DNA from: Rhytidiadelphus loreus
Lineage: Eukaryota; Streptophyta; Bryopsida; Hypnales; Hylocomiaceae
Length of the DNA: 64,000 nucleotides
Reading direction: 5' to 3'
Assembly (NCBI GenBank): GCA_947034895.1
Contig: OX344762.1
Coordinates: 2,296,501 to 2,360,500, forward strand
The position numbers and the translations under genes were made by a program. Position 1 is the first letter of the stretch; the number at the start of each line of letters is the position of its first letter. The notes beneath the pieces are model-generated. The model ran no database searches. It had not been told where the DNA came from and saw only the letters and a program-made list of their open reading frames with translations. Shown here piece by piece: positions 1 through 11,137 of the stretch.

Positions 1-1300
1 AAGATATATTTCCATCTTTTCAAGGAGAAGCATGTACTCAAAAGACCTCAACTAGCATAATTATATTTCAAGCACCTCAAACATTGACATCAAATCTTGA
101 TCCAAGATCGTCTATGGCTGAAAGCCTGAAACTGAAGTTTTCAAAATTTTGCATTTGCAAAAGATAGTTGATCAAACACCTGATGGATTTCAAGATGCGC
201 CACGAATTACTAGAAATCCTTTGAACGAGGCTCACAATCTTTCTACTCGAATTATTATACCAGATACTACAACACCAACTTCTCAATTGATTGGCAAATG
301 AACTCGTGGACCGAACAAGCAACCACATAAACGCAAAGCTCTTCCAGATGCTATTGATCCTTCTCTACCTACAGCTACTATTGCCAATTTTACATGATCA
401 CTTGCAAATGACTATCCATCTACTTCTCATAGTGATATTCTTATTCACGAGCAAGAAAAGTCCAAGTTGAATACAGAATTGTCCATATTGTACTGCGGTA
501 CAAGAAATGTTTGGGACAAAGCAAATATTGATCTTGATGATTCATTCATTTGTATGATCGCAAAAAAAATTCTTGTGAGAAAAATGATCTTGAACCTCAT
601 ACTATTAACGAAGCGATGTGTTGCTTAGATTGGCCAAAATGGAAAGCTGCTATTGAGGAGGAGTATGCTTCTTTAAACAAGAGACAAGTGTTTGGTCCTA
701 TTGTGGATACTCTCACTACTCACCCTCTTGGATACAAGCTAGTTTTTGTTCACAAACGCAATGACAAAGGACACATTATTCGTTACAAAGTTCATTTGGT
801 TGCTCAAGGTTTTACTCAAAAGTTTAGTATTGATTATGACATCACGTATTCTCCAGTTATGGATTCCATTACCTTCCGATATCTTCTCGGAATGGCAGTT
901 CATGCCATTCTTGAGATGTATCTTATGGATGTTGTTACAACCTATTTTTATGGCTCACTTCATGCAAATATTTACATGAAAGTTCCTCCTGGTCTTGAAA
1001 CCACCAGTCCAAATCCACCAATCTCTGGCAAACATCGTAGCGTGAAATTACAATGCACATTGTATGGTCTTAAACAGTCTGGACATATGTAGTATCAACG
1101 ACTACGGCAATTTCTTATTGAGCATCATTTCATAAATGATGCATTACTTCCATGTCTCTTTATCAAAAGAGACAAAGATGGATTTGTAATTATTGTTGTC
1201 TACGTTGATGATTTGAACCTTGTGGATACCAAATCTGCATGTACTGCTACTACTCAGCTTCTTATTCGCGAGTTTGAAATGAAATTACTTGACAAAACCT
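1..1300 (+). pseudogene. Copia pol fragment: integrase C-terminus, linker and reverse transcriptase
   Basis: Translation from about 550 gives a typical Copia reverse transcriptase start (WPKWKAAIEEEY), then the palm region with LMDVV, the LYGLKQS motif and the catalytic YVDD at 1201-1212. A TAG at 1090-1092 replaces a TGG present in the right copy (52129-52131), and further stops occur in the linker before 550. Around 870-900 this copy keeps the reading frame that the right copy has lost by a 1-base deletion near 51913, so the two copies decayed independently. The domain stops at 1300 where the 3.8 kb element is inserted and resumes at 5117. Confidence 0.88.
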
Positions 1301-1831
1301 TGTCGTACGCGCAGTGTAGGCGTAGGTATCTTTAACACCACGAAAGCGTTAAGATGACATGAGTTATCGTCCTAGGGAATTCCAGATGTTGTCGCGATAG
1401 ATAGGTTTCCGGAACCACGGATCTACCCGGAAATTACAATCCGCTGTAGGATCCGGCACAACACAAACACCAAATTCCGGAAATACTGTCTTCCGGAATC
1501 AAATCCGGATCCACCTTGATCCGGATTTTCTACTCTCACTATCCGTCACACCGGTTTTTGGTACCTCTGTTTTACCCTCAGAGGGTCCTCACTTGCTCTT
1601 TCCGAGGGGTGGGGAACATCACCACTCAAGTAACACACGTATCAACTCCTAAACAATAAACGACTATCCGTCCTCAAAGTTCTCAGTCCTGGTAAGGGGG
1701 AAAGATGGTCCCTCTCACAACATTCGGGGTGGCCACCCGGAAGGTAGGTCACACAGAGATACACCCACACCCGTCCTTACTACAACGACACTCAGCTATT
1801 TTCCGGATCAAGCTTTCGCCTACTCCTGAGA

Positions 1832-2233
1832 TTGGCAGACCTTCCGGTGGTTTGGGAATATTCCACTAGGTGGTTGCCGACTTCCGCACGGGACTACTCT
1901 CGAGTTCCCGGACTAGCTCCCTGACCACTACCGGATCCCACCGGATCACCGTTCCAGCGATTTAAAGGCACCACGTGCAGCTCCTCACTCGTAAACTAGA
2001 CTCAACCGCAAAACAACCACGGATAGTTGGAATCCGAAACTAAAGGACTTACTTCCTAGCTGTCAACCGTTCTTATGGTTGGCAGACCTTCTGATGGTTT
2101 GGGAATGTTCCTCTTGGCGGCTGCTGACTTCCGCACGAAAATACTAATGAGTTCCGGATTAGCTCTCTGACCACTACCGGATCCCACCGGATCACCGTTC
2201 CAGCGATTTAAAGGCACCGCGCGCAGCTCCTCA
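1832..2233. repeat. Internal tandem duplication (period about 247 bp) in the 3.8 kb element
   Basis: Blocks 1832-1989 and 2079-2233 both begin with TTGGCAGACCTT and both end in the same stretch: a CCGGATCCC motif, then CGTTCCAGCGATTTAAAGGC and a GCAGCTCCTCA. The last third is nearly identical and the middle is diverged. The block lies between the end of the long frame and the 1301 end, so in the element's own orientation it sits in the 3' untranslated region. Confidence 0.8.
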
Positions 2234-2665
2234 AGTTCAATCTAAACTATTCTACAAGACACCTTCAACCGGATCCGGATAACAACCAATCCGGATTCAT
2301 ACCTTGTACACTCTCCCGGATACACCCACACACAAGTAATCAAGACGCAATACGCAAGATAATGATTCCCAAGGTGTTTATTCTTGGGTGCTCAGATTGA
2401 ATGACACAAAATGGAATGACAGGCCACAAGCCGGCCTGCCCTTAAAAACCAAAACAACACGACCAAAATGGTCCAACGAAAAAAACGGCCAACGGCTAGT
2501 TGAAAATCCGGACAACGGCCAAATGACCATTCCGAGAAAAATGGAAAGCCATTAAATTCCTAGAAATCCGGAACTACTTAGCATTCCGGATCAGCGGGTC
2601 CCACATCTGGAAAACCCGCGATGAAGACAAAACACTAAAACTAACAATCCAACTACGCAACCTAG

Positions 2666-4585
2666 TCATTTACCCTTCCACACCTTCTTCGCTGACGTTC
2701 TGCCCTTCGAAATCCGGGTTGGCGCCTTCGGCCGGATCTGCTTCGGCGGGGTGGACTTCGTTGCGGATTGGGTCCTTGGCGGACCCGGATCCGTCTCCGC
2801 ATACTCCGACTCGGAAGACGAGTTCATCACTGCCTCCTCTTCATCCGACTCGAGAACCTCCTCCGGATCGCTGCTGACTTTCCGCCAAGTAGCCTTCTTC
2901 TTCTCCAGGTCGATGATCTCAATGGGGCTCAACGGTAGTGGCCGCGGAGGAGTCTGCTGCTGCATATGCGTGAACTCCTCCGGATGGGTCCGGGCCGGAT
3001 TCTGAATCCCAACCGGATCCTCTGTCATCGCCGTTACGTCTTCAGTGGGATCCTGAATGGGTGGGAAGAGGTTTACCGAAGTATTCCGGGGTGTTAAAAC
3101 CGGATCCGGAATCCTCCTCCCATCTGTAATCTCCTTCTGCACCGAGGATCTTCCGGGTTGCTGGGCCGACGATCGTGCTCCTAGGTTCAGCTGTGTTGTC
3201 TCCTGGAACTCACCTCCGGGTATTTCCGGAAACTCATCCAATCCGCTGAGTGGATCGAAGTGGCCGACCAAGTGACGCATTTCCTTCAATGCGACCTCGA
3301 TCCGCGCCTCGAATTCTACCAATATCTTCACAACCTTGGTTCCGGAAATGTGGCCTTCCCGGGTCATCTGGTTGTTCCAGAGCGCGGATCTAGTGATGAT
3401 ATCCATTGGCGGGTCGATGAGGTCTCTCAACTTCCGGACCAGCTCCGTCGCATCCGTCGCTCGTTTGTTGGTGGTGTTCATCTTCCTTTCCGCCCACGTT
3501 GCGCGGTTTTGAAGATGGTCGCATTCTGCCTCCACTGCCCGGATCCGTCCCTCCAACAGGCGAATCATCTCCGGATCCGGTCTGCTCTTGATCGCTTCCA
3601 CGATCTCCGTCTCGTCCGCTACCTTTAATATTGTGCAGACTCTCCGGATCAGGGTGGCCATCCGGTCATTGGAAGCCTTCTGACTCCACAGCCAGGAGAT
3701 GGTCGACTCGAAGATATCCAGATCCGAATCAGTGTTCCGGGATGGAACAGGATCCGGAAGCTAGCTCTTCCCTCTTGATTCCGGGTCCGTGCTCTTCCGG
3801 CGGGAGTCGTGCCTCTCCGGTGAGTCATGCTCCAGTTCCGGCTTCTCCTCCTCTTCCGGCTCCTCATCCGTCGGATCCGAATCCGGAGGAAGACCGTATC
3901 GGAGCAAGCTATCTCCCTGCCGGTAGATGATGTCTTCCGGACTGCTGAGTACCTCCTGCTTGTGATACAAGTGGAGGAGGTACGGACTGATGGGACTTGA
4001 TTTCTTTCCCACCAGGTTTCCGGAAAGCTTATCCACTATCGACTGGATAATGAGCCCCCAGCTAACTGTTCTAGGGGCCGGTTTCCCCCTTTCCCCTAAG
4101 GCTCCAAAGACTGTGTTTGCCAAGGTTACTGTAATCCAGCTGGGCTTTTCCGGATACATGATGGGGCTCAGAAACTCTAAGAGTCTCTGGTCCCTAGGGT
4201 TCCGGCAGTCGGACGCAGTGTAACCCTCCTTCGGATCCGTCGGGTTCCGGAACCTATCCGCAGCGAATTTCTCCGTCCGGCCGGCCCATCCGGATCCTCT
4301 AGTGGACGCGAAATAGACTCCGGCCCATATCTTTGCTGTCCAGGACTTTGGACAACCCCTAACGATTAGGTGGTATTGATTCGGAGCGCCATAGACTAGC
4401 TCGTCTATCATCTCCTCGCTCCGGATGTTCCAAGGTCTCTTCAGAAACCCTAGACACCCCATATCCGTCAAGTCATCCTCCAGTTGATGGTGGTGTTCCG
4501 GATTCTCAGGGATTTCCGGACTGATCATCCGGGCCGTGATCCCTGACTTCCGTAGCACACTGGGCCCTGCCATAACTACCGACAT
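2666..4585 (-). CDS. Unrecognised protein of the 3.8 kb element; one frame of 640 codons split by a TAG
   Basis: Two consecutive open stretches, 4585-3761 (274 aa) and 3661-2666 (331 aa), lie in the same frame. The only interruption is a TAG at 3761-3763, and the 33 codons between it and the next ATG are open. The first part has a Trp-rich globular region (KIWAGVYFASTRG, PSWITVTLANTVFGALGERG, TVSWGLIIQSIVDKL), then an acidic Asp/Glu tail. The second part starts with a predicted coiled coil (Glu/Arg/Leu-rich, about its residues 20-90), followed by a long Pro/Ser/Thr-rich disordered region and a basic C-terminus (ISKGRTSAKKVWKGK). I see no zinc knuckle, protease or polymerase motifs. It loosely recalls Gag-like or plant-mobile-domain proteins of plant elements, but I do not assign a family. 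A TATA-like TTATATAG lies near 5055-5064. Whether the TAG is decay or read-through cannot be told here. Confidence 0.6.
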
Positions 4586-5111
4586 ACTCTATCCTCACTT
4601 CCGACTCACTTCCGCTAATGTTTCCGCTAAGTTTCCGTTAAGTTTCCGTCGCCTGATCCGCTAAATTTCCGCTAATCTTCCGTTCTACTTTCCAGTGCAA
4701 TCGGCACCGGCCTCCCCTTCTCTCCCTAACGCGTTCCTATCTCACCACACTTTCACTCACTAAGCACCATCGCGATAATCACGCGGAGAAAGAGGAAGAA
4801 TGAAGAAGACAGCGGGGGTTAAGTAGCTTTTCGGCCTGGCGTTCCCGCAAGTTCCCTAGCCGGACTAGGCTCTAGGGCCTACTCGGCCGGAACTTTCCGG
4901 TTTCCGGATTAGGGTTAGGGTTTCTGGATAGGGTTTCCGGATCCGACTGTAACCCTAATTACAGTTTAAGGTTTTCCGTAAAGCCTCTAATTCCTATTTC
5001 TGGTTTTAGGCTTCCTATTCCCTACCCATTACGGAAATTTTGAAAATTTCTACTCTATATAATTACTATTGTCTATTATTTCTGTTAATGTAGATAATGC
5101 GTACTTCCACA

Positions 5112-5998
5112 AACCTCTTTTTGCATTGGTTTATAAGTTTTACATATGAAAGATGACAGCATTTTTCTATCTCAATCTACTTATACCAATCGAATCCTTA
5201 AAAGATTCAATATGATTGACGCTTATCCTTTGTCTACACCTATGGTTGGTCGAAGTATCAAAGATAATGATCTGTATCGCCCTTGTGAGGAGGAAGAGGA
5301 AACATTGGGTGAACAATATCCATACCTCGCAACGATCAGAGCACTCTTGTATTTGGCTACATCTACAAAGTCTGATATTGCATTTGCAGTCAGTGTCCTT
5401 GCAAGGCATAGTTCTCGGCCAACACTTTGCCATTGGAATGGAATCAAACATCTTTTCCGTTACTTGAAAGGAACTGAAGATTTGGGACTTCATTACATTC
5501 GATCTGTAGATCCAACATTGGTTGGATATGCTGATGCTGGATATAGATCTGATCCAGCACCATCCAAATCACAAATGGGTTATGTTTTCTTATGACATGG
5601 AGCTGCAATTTCTTGGAAATCAGTGAAGCAAACCATTACTAGCTACTACATCTTCTAACCACGCAGAAATTATCGCTTTACACGAAGCATCTCGAGAGTG
5701 TATTTGGCTACAATCAATTGACAAGTTTATTCTAACAAATTGTAGGTTGTCATATGATGATTCTCCAACTGTCTTATATGAAGACAATAGTGCTTGTGTT
5801 GCACAAATGCAAGTAGGTTTTGTTAAAAGTGACCGAACAAAACATATTGATCCGAAGTATTTCAGTTTTACACATGATTTGATTACTAACAAGGCCCAGA
5901 AATCAAGGAAGTGTCATCAGCTGATAATCTTGCTGATCTCTTCACTAAGACTCTTCCATTATCTATTCATCGCCGACTTATTCATGGCATTGGTATGA
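5112..5998 (+). pseudogene. Copia RNase H region, left copy
   Basis: This continues the reverse transcriptase after the 3.8 kb insertion. From 5146 it reads as the connection domain and RNase H of Copia pol: YTNRILKRFNM, STPMVGRS, YLATSTKSDIAFAVSVLAR, FRYLKGTEDLGLHY, and the RNase H start VGYADAGYRSD carrying the first acidic residue. A TGA at 5593-5595 interrupts it. A further in-frame piece from 5747 contains YEDNSACVAQMQVGF and TKHIDPKYF. The end IHGIGMR at about 5975-5998 is the normal pol terminus. The right copy lacks this whole region. Confidence 0.85.
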
Positions 5999-6238
5999 GG
6001 TGACTTAATATTTTAAAGCAAGAGATTCAATAAGTTTTTTTTATGAAAATTTGTAAACCTTTTGATATCCTTCCATAGTTTTTTCCCATTGGGTTTTACT
6101 ATGAGAATGGATTAGTAAAGGTGTTCTATTCTTTTTCCTTCATCTGTGGTTTTGTCTTTGATTATAATCAAGGTTTTCCCAGATAAGGTTTTAATGAGGC
6201 AGCAACCGTAAACTCACGAGATTACAGAAATTACATAC

Positions 6239-6530
6239 AAAAGGTGGGGGTCGTGGTGAGAACCACGGTTTACGATCAATGCTGGAGTTTGTTAACCATC
6301 TTGAGTTGCCCTGCATCTTATCACATCACAACTCAAGGGTAGAGTAGCGGGTCGGTTGTTTATTCGTGCCTCACTAGCAATGTCAAGCTGTGAGTTTCCC
6401 AAATTAGTCGATGAGGCCGACGAGTATCGAACCTCGGACCGATCGGTTGACCATCGACTTACGAAACCAGTTGAACAAGTCCACGACTTGGTGACAACGA
6501 CTGGTTTTTGATTGATTTTATACATACCAT
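6239..6530 (-). mobile_element. tRNA-derived SINE, reverse orientation
   Basis: On the minus strand a tRNA-like RNA polymerase III promoter is visible: an A-box-like TTGTTCAACTGG (6467-6478) and a B box GGTTCGATACTC (6422-6433), about 33 bases apart as in a tRNA gene. The segment is flanked by TACATAC at 6232-6238 and 6531-6537, a 7-bp target duplication, and ends on the minus strand with TTTT just before that repeat. This fits a short plant SINE. It is not a functional tRNA gene, because I cannot fold the remainder into a cloverleaf. The SINE family is not identified. Confidence 0.6.
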
Positions 6531-6581
6531 TGGCTAGTTTATATTAGATTATTATTTTATAATATTTTACTCATATTATGC

Positions 6582-6595
6582 TGAGCGAGGAGGAG
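6582..6595 (+). promoter_or_regulatory. Polypurine tract of the left Copia copy
   Basis: Purine-rich GAGCGAGGAGGAG stands directly before the TG of the 3' LTR, the position and composition expected for the plus-strand priming site of an LTR retrotransposon. Confidence 0.75.
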
Positions 6596-6817
6596 TGTTA
6601 AGAAATGTAGTTTCTAATGTGAACGCTCACCATAATGGTTAGTGACACGTGTCATGAGGATTAATGAGAATATTCTTTGACGAATAGGAGAAGACAACTA
6701 TTCATTGTCTCTCTCCTATTCTTCTATTGTATGTACTTCAAACACTTATGAAATTAATGTATTCTTTTGAGTGTACTTTGAGTGTCTTTGATTTTGTTTC
6801 GTTTTATATTATGAACA
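6596..6817 (+). repeat. Copia 3' LTR, 222 bp
   Basis: Starts TGTTAAGAAATG and ends in ATGAACA. It aligns over its full 222 bp with the 5' LTR at 47907-48128 with only scattered substitutions. The next five bases are CAGCG. The five bases before the 5' LTR of the right copy are CGGCG, consistent with one original target duplication with a single change. Confidence 0.9.
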
Positions 6818-7158
6818 CAGCGGAAGTTTTTTTCCTTGGTATGACTTCTATCAATGGTTACTGCAGGATTGGTATTGCAAGATTGAAAAAAGCGTTTTTT
6901 CATCCAATTTTTGCGTGGGAGTTGATGAATGTAATTTCAGTGAATAATATCGCATATTCAACCATCATTATGGTATCATTGACTTTTCTAAAGAAGAAGA
7001 TGCTCGATCCATAGAGTATCCATGTATTGTCTTTTGACCCATTCTAGTTCTTTATTCTTGAAAATTGATATCCTTGAAAATGATATTTTTAGAATTTGAG
7101 GTCAATTAATGATATGAATTTTATCCAATTTAGTTTCTACTCCAATTGGAAAATATCT

Positions 7159-8090
7159 TTAACCCCTAAAGGACCATTGTCCCCTCGGGGGACAAAATGG
7201 ATTTTGGGCAAGTTCCTATGATCTCAATTTTCAGTGAATTTTTTTGAAACTTTTCCATAAGATAGGAAAACTTATGAGCTTCGTGGGAATATAAATTTTA
7301 TTTCAATTGGTGCCCGAGAGCAAAAGTCATGGCATCTTAAACATAAGTTACAGATCACCGGGCAGAAAAATAAATCTACAAAAATTTGAAATTAATTTTT
7401 TAATTTTTTTTCTTCTTAAAGATCATATTTTTGTCTACATGTGAAGCTTTTATTCATTCCATTTGGATTAGTAATGTGAAAGTTATGAACAATCTTGTTT
7501 TTCGGGCAATTTGAGCATCTTCTTGAAAAAATAACTTATAGGATTCAATTCTGAATGCAATTTTCACAATTTTTCAAAAAAAATTGTTTGACAAGGTTAA
7601 CTTTTCTATTTAGAACAATCTCACCATTGAGATTATTGTGTTTCAATCCCATTTTAGAGCTATTAAAGATTTAGTTTTTCTTTCAATCTTGGACCTACTT
7701 GTACTGAACAATTTTTTAAAGAATGAAAATCAATCATGTTTTTTTTAATTTTATTTTCTAGACTTTCAACTCAATTCTTCAACACAAAATTTTTTTAATT
7801 CAAGGTCCATGGTGTAATTTTTTTCCCCAAATGGCATTCAAAGTCATCTGAAATTGCAGGCTAGTGTTCAAAAAAACTTTCTTTTTTCAACTTTGAATGC
7901 TAATATCTTCCAATCTGTACGGTCAAACTCCATGAAATTTTTACCACATGATACTAGACTAGTAAAATACAAGATCCTATGGTTAGATTCTAAAAAAAGT
8001 ATTTTTTTTGTTTTTTTGGATGAATGCAGCAAAAATGGCAGTTTTGAGTAGTTTTTGACAGAAGAACGGCCCTGGTCCTTTAGGGGTTAA
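7159..8090. mobile_element. MITE with TTAA target site and CCCCTAAAGGACCA ends
   Basis: The right copy reads 'atatctttaagattc' at 52695-52709. Here the TTAA is duplicated (7159-7162 and 8087-8090) around 924 bp whose ends are CCCCTAAAGGACCA and its reverse complement. TTAA duplication with CC-starting ends is the classic piggyBac pattern. A TAA target of a Harbinger-type element is the alternative reading. It encodes no protein. The 5' subterminal sequence is shared with the element at 27897-28475 (CCATTGT, then GACAAAAT and ATTTTGG). Confidence 0.8.
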
Positions 8091-8303
8091 GATTCAATAT
8101 TTTATTGCAATTTGGAGATTTGGGACTTTGGGCTTGTAACCATGGTTTGTTGATTTTATAATTTTAGAATGATATGGTCGCTCTGTTTGATAAAGATCTT
8201 CTACTCACTTCTGCAGTACAAGATACACCTTAGTTTGCTAAAAAATTTAGATTTCTTTAATCATATTTTTTATTTAATATCGATTTTCCGTGATCACCTT
8301 TCT

Positions 8304-10305
8304 TTAATCCCTAAAGTTCTTTGACTAAAAGACACTCAAAATGAATTGCTTATTTCCTTTGATGGCAAAGGCCCCCCGAAAATAACAAATGAAATTATGT
8401 TGCACCTTCCAGTAAGATCTAGTGGTAAATTATTCTATTATGTTGTAGTTAAAAAATGGGAGGTTTTGACTACACAGATTGCAATATGTTTGATGTTTCA
8501 AGTTGAAAAAAATGTTTTTAGGGGACATCTAAATTTCAGGTAGTTTTGATTTGGTGAGGCTTTTTCACCAATTAATTTCACTTTATTGCTAGAAATGTTT
8601 TTGCTTTCTTTTTGTGACAAAATTGGTCACATATTCAGAAAATTTTCATAACACTTTAAATAAGAGGAACATGTATAAAAAACTCCAATAGGGAACTAGC
8701 TTCAAGAAAAGTCTCCAATACAAAGTCCTTGGCAACAAATTATGGCTTGCACACAAAGTAATTTATCCCAAATGTGAATGGTGAACTTCTAAGATTCAAT
8801 AAGCCTTAGAGAAGGAAAAATAAAAATAAAATCGCCCAAAATATCAAACTTTGGCAAACTTAATCAATCTATATCCAAGTTGAAGTGAAGGGTAATTGGG
8901 CATATTGGGCCTGGCATGGGAGGAGGTTGGAATATGATTAGCTAAGCCAAATTCATCATGAATCACTAACACTAGATCACATTCTCCTTGATTTTGAAGA
9001 TATTCCCTTTTCCTCAATCTTGAAGATGTTCCCTCTATGAAGTATGAATTGTAATTATACAATCTTCAACATTAAATTTTGAAGACATTAAAATATTTGG
9101 CAACTATCTTCTATAGCTTTTGAAGCTACTTATTTTGTGTGTATAGAGATGATAAGAGAAGCTCTTTATAGAAGTGTGGTGGTAAGAAGTAAAACAAACC
9201 ATGTAGGATATGTAAATTAGAAGTACTAGGAGTTCACTCACTAGTAGTTAAGGGAAAAGTTGGAACTATGTTCAAATTAGAATTTTAGCCCTCATTTTGG
9301 TTTAGTAGAACTATTTTTTCAAGAAACTTTGAACTCAAAAAAGTTGGAAAATCAAGCTAAATTTCATCTTCAAAAATGCATTTGAGATTTAGAGTCTCAA
9401 ATTAAAAGTTATAAAAAAAATTCAAAGAAGGGTTGGAAGAGACATTTTCTATGACATATTCAAACATCCTTTGTGAATTTTATCTATAACGTTTTTTTCA
9501 AGGCTCAAAATCACAAATGAGTTTTGCTTGATGAAATTTAGCTTAATTTAACAACTTTTTTTAATCCAAATTCTTTTGGAAAAAGTTATTGTACTATGTT
9601 AAAATGAGGTTTGAAATTATACTTTGAATACAATTCCTAAATTTTAATAATGAGCAATCAAACTCTCATCTTCAAATTATTCCATACCATTTGAGGATTC
9701 ATGATGGACAATGGATTTCATTATTAAAACAACCTCTTCTATCCTTCATTCCCACAAATATTAATGATGCAATCCCTTCATTTTGCCATAAAAAAATTCT
9801 TGATGGTAGATTGTCAAATGAAAATTTGTATTTGGTTTAGTGGATGCTTTAGGAGTTTGAATTTCCTAAGTTCAAATGTGGCAATTACGAGTAACTGCCC
9901 CATTGGCCAAGAAAAGCAACAAAGCAACCACCTCTCTACTACCACTTCCTTATACATTGACGAATTCATAACTCCAAAAAAATGTTAGAGAAGTACCCCA
10001 ATCTAAACCTGGTGCAAGAGGTTGTCCAAGGCCCTATCCAAGCTCTTTTGGACATTGCAATGCAAATGTTGCTTTAGTGTAAATTACCTTGCCCATATTG
10101 CCTTCCATCCATGAAAACGACATTTTTCCCCATAACTCCTCATAGGCACATCCAATTGTAAATTTTTTTTTGGTGGATTGGCAAGTTACTCCTCATCCCC
10201 ACATACGAAAATATTAAAAAAATATAGAGAATATTTCCATTTGTAGTGAGTTGCCCAAAATTGCTATGTTGCCAAAAAAATGTTGTTTGATACTTTAGGG
10301 GTTAA
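8304..10305. mobile_element. Older TTAA/CCCCTAAA-type element, shared by both copies
   Basis: The 5' end TTAATCCCTAAAG (8304) and 3' end CTTTAGGGGTTAA (to 10305) match the termini of the 7159-8090 element with one change. The 3' subterminal sequence (TTGCCAAAAAAATGTTGTTTG) resembles that of the element at 12664-13559. The same pair of ends occurs at 52907 and 54888 in the right copy, so this insertion predates the segmental duplication. A foldback element is nested inside. The length of about 2 kb makes the pairing of ends less certain. Confidence 0.45.
9228..9667. mobile_element. Foldback (long inverted repeat) element
   Basis: Two arms of about 215 bp face each other. CCTCATTTTGGTTTAGTAGAA in the left arm matches the complement of the right-arm region near 9590-9615, and the AAGCTAAATTTCATC motif (about 9355-9370) matches the complement of GATGAAATTTAGCTTAATTT (about 9530-9550). 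Related foldbacks occur at 32609-33140 and, as the duplicate, at about 53815-54245. It has no coding capacity. Confidence 0.6.
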
Positions 10306-11137
10306 AAAAATTCATGGTAATTTCAAATTTTCACAAAAAATCTGAAATTTAGAGAATTTAGAGAAGAAATGGGATTTTTCCTCTCAAAAATAAATATAAA
10401 AAATTTCATTCATACTTAGTTGCAAAATTGGCAACAAACATAGAGAAAGATTGTAAAATTTGAATCCGTGTACATAAGTCTATTCTGGAGGGGTTAGTTC
10501 AGTGCAAGCTTGGCAGCTTATTCTCTTCCGTTAAAGTGGCTTATTGATTTCCGCCATCCCCAAATCCATAGAGTCTCATTACCAACAACTCTAAAATGTA
10601 GGAACTACCTAGATGTTACCAATCAAGCAAACATCCGTTCTAAGCAAGTAATTCACTCAAACAGTCCATTCAAACAAACTCTCGGAGTCTTTGATTCTCA
10701 TAAGCAGGCCAATTGTTGTGTATGTCTATGATTTCATCTACTTGACTAGGTGACTAATGATTGGTTAAATTAAAGATTTGAGTTTTCACAAGTATAATTG
10801 CTCTATGTACAAAAATATTCATTAATTTTCAAGTGCAGACAATATAACATTATATAGTAGGGTTCTAGAAATCAATTTTGGGCTTCACAATTGGTTTCAA
10901 AAGAGTCAATTTTCCTTATGTATCTAACAAGAGTGTTAAGTAATGTCATGACTTTTAAGACGTGAAAGTGTGAAACAAAAAGGGGACGGAAAAACAATTA
11001 TTGGAGTATTGTCTAAAACAAAATAACTTCAATGTTGTTCATTTTTCCCAATGGCTATGGATTTGTTGTTGCTTGTATCTTGTGTAGTCTTGACCTACAA
11101 GACAATTGTACCTAGTTTATATTGAGTTTCTCTATCT

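Larger units (their letters stand above)
1301..5111 (-). mobile_element. 3.8 kb CCGGAT-rich insertion element with TGT...ACA ends
   Basis: The element is bounded exactly by comparison with the right Copia copy. There the sequence runs uninterrupted through 'caaaacctctttttgc'. Here it is split, with AACCT at both 1296-1300 and 5112-5116, a 5-bp target duplication. The ends are TGTCGTACGC and GCGTACTTCCACA, a short imperfect inverted repeat. TG...CA ends with 5-bp duplications are usual for LTR retroelements, yet I find no long direct repeat between the two ends and no polymerase, integrase or transposase. The only long frame is on the minus strand (4585-2666). Base composition differs sharply from the host DNA, with the motif CCGGAT or TCCGGA recurring throughout, coding or not. 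It may be a non-autonomous gag-only retroelement or an unfamiliar TIR element. Confidence 0.85.
1..6817 (+). mobile_element. Ty1/Copia LTR retrotransposon, left copy (3' portion)
   Basis: The 3' part of a Copia element whose 5' half lies outside the window. Position 1 matches 51052 of the right copy. The order is integrase tail and linker, reverse transcriptase (YVDD at 1201-1212), RNase H (about 5400-5998), polypurine tract and a 3' LTR at 6596-6817. The coding part is split by a 3.8 kb insertion (1301-5111), and a SINE lies in the 3' untranslated part. The frame is broken by stops, so the copy cannot be autonomous. The sequence after the LTR is homologous to the sequence after the right copy, so both copies descend from one insertion that was later duplicated with its flank. 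Confidence 0.9.

Noticed and set aside
2751..4223. Plus-strand frames within the 3.8 kb element
   Set aside because: They are shorter, overlap each other and lie opposite the long minus-strand frame. The repetitive CCGGAT composition keeps several frames open.
1301..5111. LTRs at the ends of the 3.8 kb element
   Set aside because: I compared the first 300 and last 500 bases by eye and found no direct repeat, only the short inverted ends.
1290..5120. An 8-bp (hAT-like) target duplication for the 3.8 kb element
   Set aside because: It would need a 1-base indel in the right repeat, and the ends would not form a hAT-type terminus. The 5-bp AACCT is exact and leaves TG...CA ends.
6422..6478. A functional tRNA gene
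   Set aside because: Only the internal promoter boxes fit. Acceptor and anticodon stems cannot be paired, and the segment has a SINE-like tail and target duplication.
6727..7014. A 95-codon plus-strand frame starting in the left Copia LTR
   Set aside because: It begins in the LTR and crosses into the flank. The corresponding frame in the right copy is fused to Copia instead, so it is chance.
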